Shown: positions 8,874 to 17,796, counted from the stretch's first letter. The stretch is 64,000 bases of DNA from Lentilitoribacter sp039986595 (GCA_039986595.1 JBDWQJ010000011.1:62001-126000), one strand, 5' to 3'. Notes: generated by a model not told the origin, from the sequence alone. Translations and numbers: made by a program.

Positions 8874-9895
8874 AACCTTCGATGAAGCCGAACTCGATCA
8901 TACAAGATAATTTTGATGCTGATGAAGCAGAAATTATCGCGCTCATAAAACGTGAGAGCCAAGCTTTTTACGAGCGTGACTTTCAAGCATGGGCTGATTG
9001 CTGGCATCAACATGAGGACTTAAACCGTTTTGGCTCCTGTGTGGGCGGTATGGATGTTCAAATGGGATGGGATGCCACATCAAAGATGATAAAGGAGATG
9101 ATGGCGCAAGTTCCTATTCCCAATCCTTCGGCGGCTGAAAATGTTAGACGCGAGAATATTCGAATTCGCAAATCGGCTGACATGGCGTGGATGAGCTTTG
9201 ATCAATTTAGTGCCCCGGACGATGATTTGTTTGTCACAATGGGGCTAAGCCATCAATTACGCATATTGGAAAAGCATAATGGGACATGGAAAATTGTTCA
9301 CGTCGGCTCTTATGATGCGCTACTTGAATATATCAATCGACCAATCATCAGACTTGATGAGCATGGCACGATCATTTGGATCAATGATGCTGCTAAAACA
9401 GGATTGATTGATCATCCAGTTCTTATTGAGCGGCATGGCACTATTCGCACTAAAAAAACCGCTGACCAACTGACACTTCTTAAAACACTTAAGCGAGCCG
9501 CTGGTATGACGATATTAGAGATCAGAGCAGCTGTTCGGTCCGATCTTGATAATCATGCGGCAATACCGCTGGTCTTAGATGAAGAATACACAGATGCACC
9601 TCATATCTTATGGATCTCTCTGCAAGATGGGATGTTGCTATTATCTTTTGACGATTTAGACACCCAAGAAAAGCAGCTAAATATTGCAAAGAAAATCTAT
9701 AATTTATCCACGGCCCAACGACGCATGGCATCAGAAATCATGAAAGGGCATGATCTTGTGAAAGCATCGCAAAACTTAAATATCAGCGCCAGTACGGCGC
9801 GAACGCATCTGCAAAGGATGTTTGATAAAACCGGTGTTCGCAGTCAGACCGCCCTTGTCCGTGTTTTAATGAATGCGAGTGCTCATCACGGCTGA
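8870..9895 (+). CDS. LuxR-type regulator with N-terminal NTF2/SnoaL-like domain
   Basis: A protein of 341 residues from GTG 8870 (or 337 from ATG 8882). Residues 20-145 read as an NTF2/SnoaL-like cone fold (IIALIKRESQAFYERDFQAW, ADMAWMSFDQFS, RILEKHNGTWKIVHVGSYD). Residues 150-265 are a middle region that could be PAS-like. The C-terminal 65 are a LuxR helix-turn-helix (LSTAQRRMASEIMKGHDLVKA and NISASTARTHLQRMFDKTG). NTF2-like domains usually bind a small hydrophobic ligand or act as enzymes, so a ligand-sensing regulator is inferred. No SD stands out before either start, supporting coupling to the upstream small ORF. Confidence 0.85.
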   Translation: MKPSMKPNSIIQDNFDADEAEIIALIKRESQAFYERDFQAWADCWHQHEDLNRFGSCVGGMDVQMGWDATSKMIKEMMAQVPIPNPSAAENVRRENIRIRKSADMAWMSFDQFSAPDDDLFVTMGLSHQLRILEKHNGTWKIVHVGSYDALLEYINRPIIRLDEHGTIIWINDAAKTGLIDHPVLIERHGTIRTKKTADQLTLLKTLKRAAGMTILEIRAAVRSDLDNHAAIPLVLDEEYTDAPHILWISLQDGMLLLSFDDLDTQEKQLNIAKKIYNLSTAQRRMASEIMKGHDLVKASQNLNISASTARTHLQRMFDKTGVRSQTALVRVLMNASAHHG

Positions 9896-9937
9896 CAAAA
9901 AGCTCTATAAAATCAGACACAGGTAACAGCTATCGAA

Positions 9938-10708
9938 CTAGATTGAGCCCGCTTCAACCATATAATTGCTTGCCGTACACATTGCAGCATCGTCAGACGC
10001 TAAAAATAGCACCATCCGTGCGACATATACCGGCTCAATCAAATCTGGCAAGCACTGGTTATTGCGGTGGTTTTCAAGCCCTGCAGGTGTTGCCCAAAGC
10101 TCTTTTTGACGATCTGTCATGATCCACCCGGGAACCACACAATTAACCCGGATGCGATGCGGACCAAGCTCACTTGCCATACCGCGTGTTAGACCGTGCA
10201 CCGCAGCTTTTGACATTGTGTAAGCTGGAAACTCTCCACCTTTTTCCCACCATGAATTTGATCCCATATTGATGATTGAACCACCGCCTGCATCAATCAT
10301 ATCTTGTGCCACGGCCTGAATGGCGAAAAGCTGGTGCTTCACATTGGTTGCTATGCGTTCATCAAAATATTCCGAGGTAACCTCTCGCCAACCATGACGA
10401 TCATCACGCGCTGCATTATTGACCAAAACATCTGCGCCGCCGATTTTTGATTTGATATTGGCAAATGCTGCCTTAAGTTGATCTATATCGCGCAAATCAC
10501 ATTTCTCGCAAACAATCTCAGCACCATATTGCGGACCAAATTCTGCGGCGAGCTTCTCAGCGCCCTCGATATCTAAATCAACGATACCAACTTTAGAGCA
10601 TTGCTGCGCAAACGCTTTGACCATTTCCATGCCAATGCCTTGCGAGCCGCCTGTTACGATAACAGTTTTGTCTTTAAGACTTGGGTAGTTTGCGAAATTA
10701 TCGAGCAT
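9938..10708 (-). CDS. SDR family NAD(P)-dependent oxidoreductase
   Basis: A protein of 256 residues. The glycine loop is TGGSQGIG (19-26), the cofactor-selecting acidic residue follows in VDLDIEG (NAD preference likely), NNAARDDRHGW replaces the usual NNAG, and the active site is Ser in MGSNSWW with YTMSK. The NNAARDDRHGW and GSNSWWEKGGEFP segments recall the sugar or polyol dehydrogenase branch (aldose or D-xylose 1-dehydrogenase-like). It stands alone, convergent with the NTF2-LuxR gene and divergent from the methyltransferase. Confidence 0.9.
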   Translation of the reverse strand: MLDNFANYPSLKDKTVIVTGGSQGIGMEMVKAFAQQCSKVGIVDLDIEGAEKLAAEFGPQYGAEIVCEKCDLRDIDQLKAAFANIKSKIGGADVLVNNAARDDRHGWREVTSEYFDERIATNVKHQLFAIQAVAQDMIDAGGGSIINMGSNSWWEKGGEFPAYTMSKAAVHGLTRGMASELGPHRIRVNCVVPGWIMTDRQKELWATPAGLENHRNNQCLPDLIEPVYVARMVLFLASDDAAMCTASNYMVEAGSI

Positions 10709-10849
10709 GTGCGCTGGTCCTTTAAACGTTTCTTATGTGCTTAATTATGTTACCCATAACAACATATCAATACCTGATCTGATCAACACTTTGCTTGCAA
10801 GTTATTCCCAAGCATTTTATTGCTATTTGTAGGACGGAGCGGGTAATTT

Positions 10850-11599
10850 ATGGCAGATAATAAACACTTTGAACAAGGTGGAGCGAATTACGCACTATCT
10901 CGCCCCACTTACCCAGCCAGACTTGCTATAGAACTTGCAAATTTATGCGAGTTAAAATCCCACGCCGTTGATATCGGCTGCGGCACGGGACAATTATCCG
11001 TTCTTCTCGCTTCTCAATTTGATAAAGTTACAGCGCTTGATCCCAGCGCATCTCAAATAGAAAATGCGCAACAAAATCAGCGTGTTGAATATGGTGTTCA
11101 TAGCGCAGAAGACACGCAAGTTGAAGACGCATCTGCAGATTTAGTCGTTGCTGCGCAAGCCGCCCATTGGTTTGATTTAGATAAGTTCTATACTGAGGTT
11201 GAACGGATTATCAAACCCAACGGAATATTGGCGCTCATCTCTTATGGCGTACCCATACTCGAAGGCGCAATTGGAAAGCGGTTTGATCAGTTTTACTGGA
11301 AAGATATTTATCATTTTTGGCCAGAGGGTCGCAAACATGTTGAGCGCGGCTATCAGGATTTAAGCTTTCCATTTCAAGAATTTCCTTTGAGCCCTTTGGC
11401 AATTGAACGCTCATGGAAGAGGGATCAATTTTTAAACTATATCGATACTTGGTCAGCCAAACGAAAAGCATCCGAAGCTGGAGATTTGGCACATTTTGAA
11501 GCTTATGCTGACGAATTGGTATCGACATGGCCGGATGATCAAACCCAAAAAGTTCGCTGGCCAATAACAGCCCGTATCACAAGAATAGCCAGGACGTGA
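10850..11599 (+). CDS. class I SAM-dependent methyltransferase
   Basis: A protein of 249 residues with the SAM-binding motif I VDIGCGTGQLS (about 40-50), the acidic end of beta-2 in TALDPS, and AQAAHWFDLDKFYTEVERIIKPNG typical of the methyltransferase type 11 group, which includes TAM-like enzymes. The N-terminal FEQGGANYALSRPTYP is shared with many uncharacterised family members. Substrate unknown. A potential start region GGACGGAGCGGG lies just upstream. The Dabb gene follows 48 bases later on the same strand. Confidence 0.88.
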   Translation: MADNKHFEQGGANYALSRPTYPARLAIELANLCELKSHAVDIGCGTGQLSVLLASQFDKVTALDPSASQIENAQQNQRVEYGVHSAEDTQVEDASADLVVAAQAAHWFDLDKFYTEVERIIKPNGILALISYGVPILEGAIGKRFDQFYWKDIYHFWPEGRKHVERGYQDLSFPFQEFPLSPLAIERSWKRDQFLNYIDTWSAKRKASEAGDLAHFEAYADELVSTWPDDQTQKVRWPITARITRIART

Positions 11600-11647
11600 T
11601 AAATCGCTCATGGTAATATATACAAATGGCAATAAAGGTAGATTATT

Positions 11648-11962
11648 ATGATAAGACACTGCGTTTTTTTAAAGTTTAAGACTGAGATTAGCGATACCGA
11701 AAAGCAATTTCTTTATGGTGAACTAAAAGCACTTGGCGCGATATTACCCGGTATTGTTAAATTTGACGCATTGGCAAATTCAAGCCCTGAAATTGGTATG
11801 GACAAAGGGTATTCTGACGGATTTATCATCGATTTCGACACAGCTAAATCCCGTGATATTTATCTTGATGCACCTGAACACAAAGCCGTAGGCGCAAAGC
11901 TTGTCGCAGCCAGCCAAGGTGGCGCAGATGGGATCTTAGTTTACGATATGGAAATTGTGTAA
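11648..11962 (+). CDS. Dabb family (stress-responsive alpha/beta barrel) protein
   Basis: A protein of 104 residues, about the length of the dimeric ferredoxin-like Dabb fold. Recognisable features are MIRHCVFLKFK at the start, GILPGIVKFD-like sequence (LGAILPGIVKFDALANSSPE) and YSDGFIIDFDTAKSRDIYLDAPEHKAVG, the conserved H-K after the Y-hxhP-like stretch. Family members range from polyketide cyclases to stress proteins, so no reaction is assigned. It ends convergently with ilvA. Confidence 0.88.
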   Translation: MIRHCVFLKFKTEISDTEKQFLYGELKALGAILPGIVKFDALANSSPEIGMDKGYSDGFIIDFDTAKSRDIYLDAPEHKAVGAKLVAASQGGADGILVYDMEIV

Positions 11963-11980
11963 AGGCTTTGCCCGCGTGCA

Positions 11981-13231
11981 CTAAACCAAGATCTCAGAGA
12001 GCATATCGTTATCGGTGATATCTTGAAACGAAAACCCATTATCGTTGAGCCGAGCAAAAAGGGATGGAAATCCATCTGGGTTTTTGGTTTCAATACCAAT
12101 AAGAACAGCACCAAAATTTCGTGCCGACTTCTTCAGATATTCAAATCGAGCAATATCGTCGTCCGGGCCTAGCAAATTTAGAAAAACTTTCAATGCGCCG
12201 GGGCGTTGCGGTAGGCGGAGGATGAAATATTTCTTTCTCCCTTCATAACGCATGGCGCGTTCTTTAACATCTGGCAGCCGCTCGAAATCAAAATTACCAC
12301 CTGATGTCACGCATACAACCTTTTTACCTTTGATTTCGTCCTTAATATCACGCAATGCATCAACTGTTAAAGCCCCAGCAGGCTCAAGCACAATACCTTC
12401 GATATTCAGCATTTCAACGATTGTTGAACATAGGCGTTTTTCATCAATACCCAGAACTTGATCTGCGGATATATCCTTTAATATCTCAAAATTTTTGTCG
12501 CCAATACGTGCAACTGCAGCACCATCAACAAAATTATCAACATGAGTAAGCGTCACCAAATGCCCGGCTTGAAGAGCAGAATGCAAGCTCCGACCACCTG
12601 AAGGTTCTGTGAACCTAAATGCGACGTCCAGGTCTGATTGCCCCATATAGCGAACCAACCCGGCAGATAAACCGCCGCCGCCTACAGGAACAACGATCAC
12701 ATCAGGCTTATGACCTTCTAATTGCGATATGATTTCAGCGCCAACGGTCGCTTGACCTTCAATCACATCATGATCATCATAGGGCGGTAAAAATCTTGCA
12801 CCTTCACGACGGCAAAAATCCTGCGCGGCTTGCAAGGTGTCATCGAAATAATCGCCTACCAGCTTGATCTCGACCTGCCCTCCGCCGAATATCTGAGTTT
12901 TATTGATCTTTTGCTCCGGTGTTGTTACCGGCATAAAAATCACACCACGCATACCAAAATGTTTGCAGGCAAACGCCAAACCTTGTGCATGATTACCAGC
13001 GGATGCACACACGAATGTCTTTAAATCTGGTTCACCAGCAAGCGCCTTTCGCATCGCGTTAAACGCCCCACGGATTTTGTATGATCTGACGGGGGATAAA
13101 TCCTCGCGCTTGAGATAGATATCGGCCTGATATTGCTTTGAAAGATATTCGTTTTTTTGCAACGGCGTGGGTGGAAATAAAACGCGAAGTTCACGTTCTG
13201 CCATTTGAACGCTTTTTATAAAATTTACCAT
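11981..13231 (-). CDS. ilvA: threonine ammonia-lyase (threonine dehydratase)
   Basis: A PLP enzyme of 416 residues that deaminates L-threonine to 2-oxobutanoate, the first step towards isoleucine. The PLP lysine is in SYKIRGAF (Lys52), the phosphate-binding glycine loop in VVPVGGGGLSAGL, and CASAGNHAQGLAFAC is conserved. Residues from about 330 (RKKYFILRLPQRPGALKVFLN) form a single ACT-like regulatory domain, as in short biosynthetic IlvA, so isoleucine feedback is plausible. A later in-frame ATG at 13204 is an alternative start. It is an isolated gene, not next to other ilv genes here. Confidence 0.92.
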   Translation of the reverse strand: MVNFIKSVQMAERELRVLFPPTPLQKNEYLSKQYQADIYLKREDLSPVRSYKIRGAFNAMRKALAGEPDLKTFVCASAGNHAQGLAFACKHFGMRGVIFMPVTTPEQKINKTQIFGGGQVEIKLVGDYFDDTLQAAQDFCRREGARFLPPYDDHDVIEGQATVGAEIISQLEGHKPDVIVVPVGGGGLSAGLVRYMGQSDLDVAFRFTEPSGGRSLHSALQAGHLVTLTHVDNFVDGAAVARIGDKNFEILKDISADQVLGIDEKRLCSTIVEMLNIEGIVLEPAGALTVDALRDIKDEIKGKKVVCVTSGGNFDFERLPDVKERAMRYEGRKKYFILRLPQRPGALKVFLNLLGPDDDIARFEYLKKSARNFGAVLIGIETKNPDGFPSLFARLNDNGFSFQDITDNDMLSEILV

Positions 13232-13399
13232 GGGATTTGCGCTTTGCTTTCATCAATTCAAATCAAGTTATCAGATTCTAAGCAGCAAAGAATCCCATGG
13301 CAAGCGACAAACGAGAAGTTTATCGCTTATGTGCAAGAACAGTTTAGTTGACGGAGCGAATGAGCACCCATAATATGCGTCAAACACTGGGGTCTTTTC

Positions 13400-14536
13400 A
13401 TGATTTTTTCTCGTCTTCTTGCTGCTGCAACTCTTCCAATCCTGCTTTTTGCCACCTCATTAACAGCTGTAATTTCAACAACAAATCAGGCACATGCAAA
13501 ACTTGAAATTTGTAATGAAACTGATTTGCCGCGTGATGTTGCGATTGGTTATAAAGCCAGCGATGGTTGGACGTCAGAAGGCTGGTGGAAACTTGAGATA
13601 GGCGATTGTAAATCGGTTATCAAGCAGGAGCTGGAAAGCACGTTTTATTATTATCGTGCAATACACAAAGGTGGTGAATTCGATCCTGGGAATTACTCCT
13701 TTTGCACACAAAGCAAGGCGTTCACAATCGTTGGTGATGAAGATTGCGATGGTCGCGGCTATGAAAAAAGCTTTTTCCGTGAGCTGAAACTTGCAAAAGG
13801 AACACTGGGTTTTCGATTAACGCTCAATAATGACAATATATATGACGAACCGCGCGAGACAGCTGACGCAAAACCAAAGGCTAAGACTAAAACCGTCACC
13901 AAGACGAATCCAGCACCGAAACCTAGGCCTAAACCACAGATAGCAGCGCCTGGCACCCATGGTGAGCCATATACAATTGTTGGCATTTTCCGCGGATGCA
14001 CATCTGCCAATGGCCCTTATTTATGTGAATTTGAGACCGATGGATGGCTTTATGCAGTCATTGATGACGGCAGAACACCAAAATCATTGATCAACGAGCT
14101 TGCAAATTTGGAACTTAACAATAGCTACCAGATTGAAGGTGATATAGTTAGCTTTGGGGATATTACCGCGGAAGTGACGCTAAGACGTTACAGCGAAATT
14201 GCTATGAGTGCGGAGCAAAAATTGATGAATTCCATCGTGGGTGATTGGCGTTCGGTTGATGATCCCAAAAGTGTCATGCGTATTACATCAGATGGTAAAA
14301 AATGGGATGAATATGACGGTGATTTTGAAGGTGAAGGCGATGTGAGCTTTACCAAACAATGCGATGATTATTCAGTTCAGCCAAGCGGCGAAACCGTGAT
14401 CCAAATTAATGATGCCAATAGCCCCGAAGACATCTATTGCTACGGCATAATCAATATATCGTCTGAACGTATGACTTGGATGTATTTACCGCGTGGCAAT
14501 TTTCTTGAATATGAGAGAGACACTACGCCGAACTAG
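13400..14536 (+). CDS. exported DUF1036 protein with Pro/Lys linker and C-terminal domain
   Basis: A protein of 378 residues with a signal peptide ending QAHA-K at about residue 33. Residues 34-145 match DUF1036: LEICNETDLPRDVAIGYK, GWWKLEIGDCKSVI, YRAIHKGG, with conserved Cys residues. A Lys/Pro/Thr-rich linker (about 155-185) leads to a second region of about 190 residues (CTSANGPYLCEFETDGWLY, IVGDWRSVDDPKSVMRI) that I do not recognise. Probably a periplasmic or surface protein; function unknown. The gene stands alone behind GGGG before ATG 13400. Confidence 0.85.
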   Translation: MIFSRLLAAATLPILLFATSLTAVISTTNQAHAKLEICNETDLPRDVAIGYKASDGWTSEGWWKLEIGDCKSVIKQELESTFYYYRAIHKGGEFDPGNYSFCTQSKAFTIVGDEDCDGRGYEKSFFRELKLAKGTLGFRLTLNNDNIYDEPRETADAKPKAKTKTVTKTNPAPKPRPKPQIAAPGTHGEPYTIVGIFRGCTSANGPYLCEFETDGWLYAVIDDGRTPKSLINELANLELNNSYQIEGDIVSFGDITAEVTLRRYSEIAMSAEQKLMNSIVGDWRSVDDPKSVMRITSDGKKWDEYDGDFEGEGDVSFTKQCDDYSVQPSGETVIQINDANSPEDIYCYGIINISSERMTWMYLPRGNFLEYERDTTPN

Positions 14537-14551
14537 GTCAAAACATAGATT

Positions 14552-15304
14552 TTAAAGCGCGTTTTTCATGCTGTAATAAGCACGGCCTAACATCTCGCGC
14601 ACATATAAAGATGTCTGTGAAAGCGCGGGTGCTGTGGGCAAGTAGGACATCAAGGTGGTTTTTGCAGCACGAACCTTAAAATCAACTGGATATGGCGTGA
14701 CGTCCATGCCTTGAGATTGGAAAACGTCACCAGCACGCGGCATATGAAACGCCGATGTAACCAATAGGATTTTTGGTTCGGCAATTGGATTGAGCAATTT
14801 ACGCGTGGCTATCGCTTCTTGCTCGGTATTTTCGACGATATCGGTAAGCAATATAGCAGCTTCTGGGACACCATATTCAATGGCTTTTGCTTTAAGATAA
14901 TCACCTTCTGGCACGCTTTGATCCGTCCATGGCAATTGTCCGCGGGTGAAAATCAGTTTTGGTGCGTTACCCGCCTTATAAAGAGCGATACCGCCAAAAT
15001 ATCGATCAGGGTCCAGCCATTCAGTTTGCAAGCCGCCCTCGCCTTCAACGGTTGTCAAAATCCCACCGAGCACAACAATCGCATCAACCTGCGGCATCGA
15101 ATTTACCTGTTTTAACACCATACCATCTTCAAGCTGCGCCATTAAAAACTTGCCCGTTATGGGCATGCTTATCACCCACAATGAGATGATCGCCAATAAC
15201 ACAAGTCGGCGCCGCTTCCACCAAATGGCGAGCAGTAACACCGCCATGATCAAAAAGAGCGGCGAGACGAGAATGGGCAAGATTTTATGTAGGTAGATGC
15301 TCAT
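14552..15304 (-). CDS. YdcF family (ElyC/SanA/DUF218) membrane protein
   Basis: A protein of 250 residues with two N-terminal membrane helices (about 8-27 and 32-50) followed by a DUF218 domain: VDAIVVLGG, YFGGIALYKAGNAPKLIFTRG, a VENTEQEA motif and LLVTSAFHMPRA. ElyC and SanA in enterobacteria affect envelope integrity and peptidoglycan precursors; that role is only suggested here. The start lies six bases after the stop of the flavodoxin-fold gene, so the two are almost certainly co-transcribed. Confidence 0.9.
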   Translation of the reverse strand: MSIYLHKILPILVSPLFLIMAVLLLAIWWKRRRLVLLAIISLWVISMPITGKFLMAQLEDGMVLKQVNSMPQVDAIVVLGGILTTVEGEGGLQTEWLDPDRYFGGIALYKAGNAPKLIFTRGQLPWTDQSVPEGDYLKAKAIEYGVPEAAILLTDIVENTEQEAIATRKLLNPIAEPKILLVTSAFHMPRAGDVFQSQGMDVTPYPVDFKVRAAKTTLMSYLPTAPALSQTSLYVREMLGRAYYSMKNAL

Positions 15305-15310
15305 GGATGA

Positions 15311-16081
15311 TTAATGATCTTCACCATGCCGCACAAAGGCGGAATGGCTTTTCGCATCAGGTTTTAAGCTGCCATTATCATCGAAGTCATCATCAGCGTT
15401 GAATTTCATGATATCGCGATTATCAAAGTCGCGAAGAACATTGATCTGATCATCTATGATCTTTGCCAAACGCTGTTCTAGGTCAATTTTAGTCGCACCT
15501 TTATGATAGCTGTGCACTCCATGGGCACAAACGGGCTTCATGGTTGTCATGCCCAAATATCGCAAGGTGTGCGCCATTGGCCATAACAACATCTCAAGGT
15601 CACCTTCTTTGCCATTGGGTGCGCATTCATAAGCATTGGCGCCCGTATTGACGCAAAAAAGCGCCCGAGTAAATTTAAATCGCCCATGATCATAGCGCTC
15701 ATCGACGGTATGCATTTCGCTGCTTGCCAAAACTCTGTCGCACCAACCTTTTAAAATCGCAGGCTCTTTAAACCACCAAATGGGATAATGAAAAATGATG
15801 CGGTCTGCTTGGCGCACTTTATCCTGCTCAGCTGCGACATCATCTGCGAAATTATTGTGTTCACTGGCAATGTCTTGCGCTTTGAGAATATCAAAATGAC
15901 CACTCGGCTCATGATTATTAAAATTTGCGGCCCGCTCAACCGGATCAAATTCCATTTCATACAGATCCGACCACAATACTTTATGGCCCAATTCTTCGCA
16001 CGCCTTTGCGCTGGCGCGGGCCCAAGCATTTGTAAAAGAATTTGGTTCGGGATGAGCAGTGACAATAAGCGTAGTGGGCAT
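15311..16081 (-). CDS. NAD(P)H-dependent oxidoreductase, flavodoxin-like fold
   Basis: A protein of 256 residues in the NQO1/MdaB/KefF-type flavodoxin-like family. The FMN/FAD phosphate loop is TAHPEPNSFTNAWAR at the start; FHYPIWWFKEPAILKGWCDRVL is the conserved dimer and substrate segment, and FCVNTGANAYEC follows. It probably reduces quinones or nitro compounds by two-electron transfer in the cytoplasm. It is co-directional with, and six bases upstream of, the YdcF gene. Confidence 0.9.
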   Translation of the reverse strand: MPTTLIVTAHPEPNSFTNAWARASAKACEELGHKVLWSDLYEMEFDPVERAANFNNHEPSGHFDILKAQDIASEHNNFADDVAAEQDKVRQADRIIFHYPIWWFKEPAILKGWCDRVLASSEMHTVDERYDHGRFKFTRALFCVNTGANAYECAPNGKEGDLEMLLWPMAHTLRYLGMTTMKPVCAHGVHSYHKGATKIDLEQRLAKIIDDQINVLRDFDNRDIMKFNADDDFDDNGSLKPDAKSHSAFVRHGEDH

Positions 16082-16146
16082 TTTAGGTCCTTGATGAACT
16101 GATTAAGGAAGAGCTGATTTGGTCCACTTTAGCACCAACACTTAAA

Positions 16147-16178
16147 GCAAAACACCCGCTTTGATGTAAAGCAGGTGT
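16147..16178 (-). terminator. rho-independent terminator of the ArsR-AHSA1 operon
   Basis: On the minus strand ACACCTGCTTT and AAAGCGGGTGT (16152-16162 paired with 16168-16178, one mismatch) enclose a five-base loop and are followed by TTTTG. It lies 24 bases past the AHSA1 stop. Confidence 0.75.
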
Positions 16179-16201
16179 ATAATTTTACATGGTGATTTTG
16201 T

Positions 16202-16627
16202 CTAAGCAACACTTGCGCGCATTGTGGCAAAATGCTCGTCCCAGCCTTTATCTAATGCCATAAGCAGACCAATCGCGCCCTCACCCACAGCTTCCGATAT
16301 GCCTTCATGCTTGAGCGATAAACGCGTGCCATCGGCGAAGGCTTCTAACACCCATGTGAGTGTGGTTGAATTGCCACCAAATGGACCGATGACAAATGTG
16401 GTAACGAGTTTGTGCGGAGAAGCCATTTCCAAAACTTTACCTGTGATTATCGCTTTTTCAGCGCCATCATCTGATATTTCGATCAACTCGTAATCTTCAC
16501 CCTCTGCGAAATCTTTGCGCGCTGGATGATACCAAGTACCAAGCTTATCTTTATCGGTTAAGAAGCTCCAAACCACCTCCGGCTTAGCATTAAAAAATAC
16601 GGATTTATGAATAGTTGTTGATGTCAT
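16202..16627 (-). CDS. SRPBCC / AHSA1 family protein
   Basis: A protein of 141 residues from ATG 16627, preceded by a strong AGGAGG; a longer frame from 16666 would overlap the ArsR gene for no reason. The sequence (SVFFNAKPEVVWSFLTDKDKLGTWYHPARKDF, then TTLTWVLEAFADGTRLSLKHEG) is the START-like lipid or ligand-binding fold of the Aha1 C-terminal group. It follows the ArsR gene, whose TAA ends one base before this ATG. ArsR-AHSA1 pairs are very common; the ligand is unknown. Confidence 0.9.
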   Translation of the reverse strand: MTSTTIHKSVFFNAKPEVVWSFLTDKDKLGTWYHPARKDFAEGEDYELIEISDDGAEKAIITGKVLEMASPHKLVTTFVIGPFGGNSTTLTWVLEAFADGTRLSLKHEGISEAVGEGAIGLLMALDKGWDEHFATMRASVA

Positions 16628-16628
16628 T

Positions 16629-17006
16629 TTACTTTTCCTCCTTTTGATTATTTTGTTCATTTTCAACAGCTTGCTGCAATGCTGATAGTTTTTGATCCCA
16701 GAACTGGTTGAAATAATTGAGCCAGTCGACAGCTGACTTTAACCCCAATGGCTCAAGTTTATTGATGCGTTCTCGCCCACTTGAGCGTACTGAAATGAGT
16801 GCGCCCTCTTGAAGGATATTGAGATGTTTTTTAACCGCAGCACGCGTTATATCAAAGTGCTCGGACACATCTCCAATGGTCATATCGCGCTCTGAAAGCA
16901 GCATTAATATTCCGCGCCTTGTAGGGTCCGACAGCGCTCTGAATGCCCCTTGCGTTTCATGTATTTGCAAGTTGGAAACATCATTTGAGTTTGTTTCAGT
17001 GATCAT
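16629..17006 (-). CDS. ArsR family transcriptional regulator
   Basis: A protein of 125 residues with the winged helix at residues 17-90: GAFRALSDPTRRGILMLL, MTIGDVSEHFDITRAAVKKHLNIL, ISVRSSGRERINKL. The metal-binding cysteines of ArsR/SmtB sensors are absent, so it belongs to the non-metal group paired with SRPBCC proteins. A palindrome at 17053-17072 in the divergent region before the universal stress protein is the likely autoregulatory site. Confidence 0.92.
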   Translation of the reverse strand: MITETNSNDVSNLQIHETQGAFRALSDPTRRGILMLLSERDMTIGDVSEHFDITRAAVKKHLNILQEGALISVRSSGRERINKLEPLGLKSAVDWLNYFNQFWDQKLSALQQAVENEQNNQKEEK

Positions 17007-17052
17007 TTTGCACCTGACTTTAAATAATACCTTTTGGTTTCATAATTTATAT

Positions 17053-17072
17053 ATGATACCTTATAGTATTAT
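17053..17072. promoter_or_regulatory. candidate ArsR operator
   Basis: ATGATAC (17053-17059) and GTATTAT (17066-17072) form an inverted repeat with one mismatch, and a related AATAATACC lies nearer the ArsR start. The position, 47 bases upstream of ATG 17006, fits a repressor site over the promoter. Confidence 0.45.
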
Positions 17073-17141
17073 GTCAAGCGCATTCATAAAAAGATCATTC
17101 TTTTGGATATTTTGGCCAAAAAACACGTATTTTTGCGAATA

Positions 17142-17155
17142 TTGACCCAGATCAA
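17142..17155. promoter_or_regulatory. FNR/Anr-like box upstream of the universal stress protein
   Basis: TTGACCCAGATCAA matches the FNR/FixK consensus TTGAT-N4-ATCAA at all but one of ten defined positions. Its centre is 60 bases before ATG 17209. A class II activator position would place the transcript start near 17190 with CACTAA (17175-17180) as a weak -10. Oxygen-limited induction of the stress gene is inferred. Confidence 0.65.
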
Positions 17156-17208
17156 GGTGCTTCTTCTCTTTTTTCACTAACTTTGGAGACAACAGCAAAG
17201 GAGACAAC

Positions 17209-17619
17209 ATGTTTAGTAACATCTTGATACCAGTAGACCTTGGCGATATTGCCCGCGCAAAAGATAACCTCAAACGCGCTGCAGAACTCATTGAGGAAAA
17301 TGGAAAAATCACGTTGATCAATGTGGTTGAAGAAATCCCAACTTATGTGGAATTTGATTTACCAGAAAACTATGCCGCACAGCATGTTATCGCAGCGCAA
17401 GACCGTCTTGAAAATATGGTCAAAACAGAGAACATCAAAGCAGATTTTGATATTCTTCGTGGCCAACCCGGTTCTACAATAGTCGATTTTGCCGAAGAAA
17501 ATGAGGTAGATCTCATTATAATGGCGTCTCATAAGCCTGAACTCATGGATTATCTTATTGGTTCTACTGCCGCGCGCGTGGTTCGCCACGCCAAATGTTC
17601 GGTGATGGTCATTCGCTAA
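17209..17619 (+). CDS. universal stress protein, UspA family
   Basis: A single Usp domain of 136 residues: MFSNILIPVDLGD at the N-terminus, then DLIIMASHKPELMDYLIGS and TAARVVRHAKCSVMVIR, the ATP-binding glycine/serine region. The leader carries GGAGACAACA twice (17187-17196 and 17200-17209), the second being the ribosome site, so two SD-like sequences stand in tandem. With the FNR-like box at 17142 this suggests a low-oxygen-induced stress protein. Confidence 0.92.
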   Translation: MFSNILIPVDLGDIARAKDNLKRAAELIEENGKITLINVVEEIPTYVEFDLPENYAAQHVIAAQDRLENMVKTENIKADFDILRGQPGSTIVDFAEENEVDLIIMASHKPELMDYLIGSTAARVVRHAKCSVMVIR

Positions 17620-17639
17620 TGCTCAAACTTATCAATAAC

Positions 17640-17669
17640 AATGGCACTGATTTAACAATCGGTGCCATT
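17640..17669 (+). terminator. strong hairpin after the universal stress gene
   Basis: AATGGCACTGAT (17640-17651) pairs with ATCGGTGCCATT (17658-17669) over 12 bp with one wobble and a six-base loop. It lies 20 bases past the stop. The following bases are ATTATG rather than a T run, so it may be a transcript-stabilising 3' hairpin or a weak terminator. Confidence 0.6.
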
Positions 17670-17796
17670 ATTATGTGGATCTGATCCGGCCTCACTTGCC
17701 ACTCACAAAACTTTCATTTCCAATTGATCTCGCAATCCCTGACACATAAGCTTATTAAAGCCATAAATATTGAATCAGTTTTGGGGAGGTCAAACT

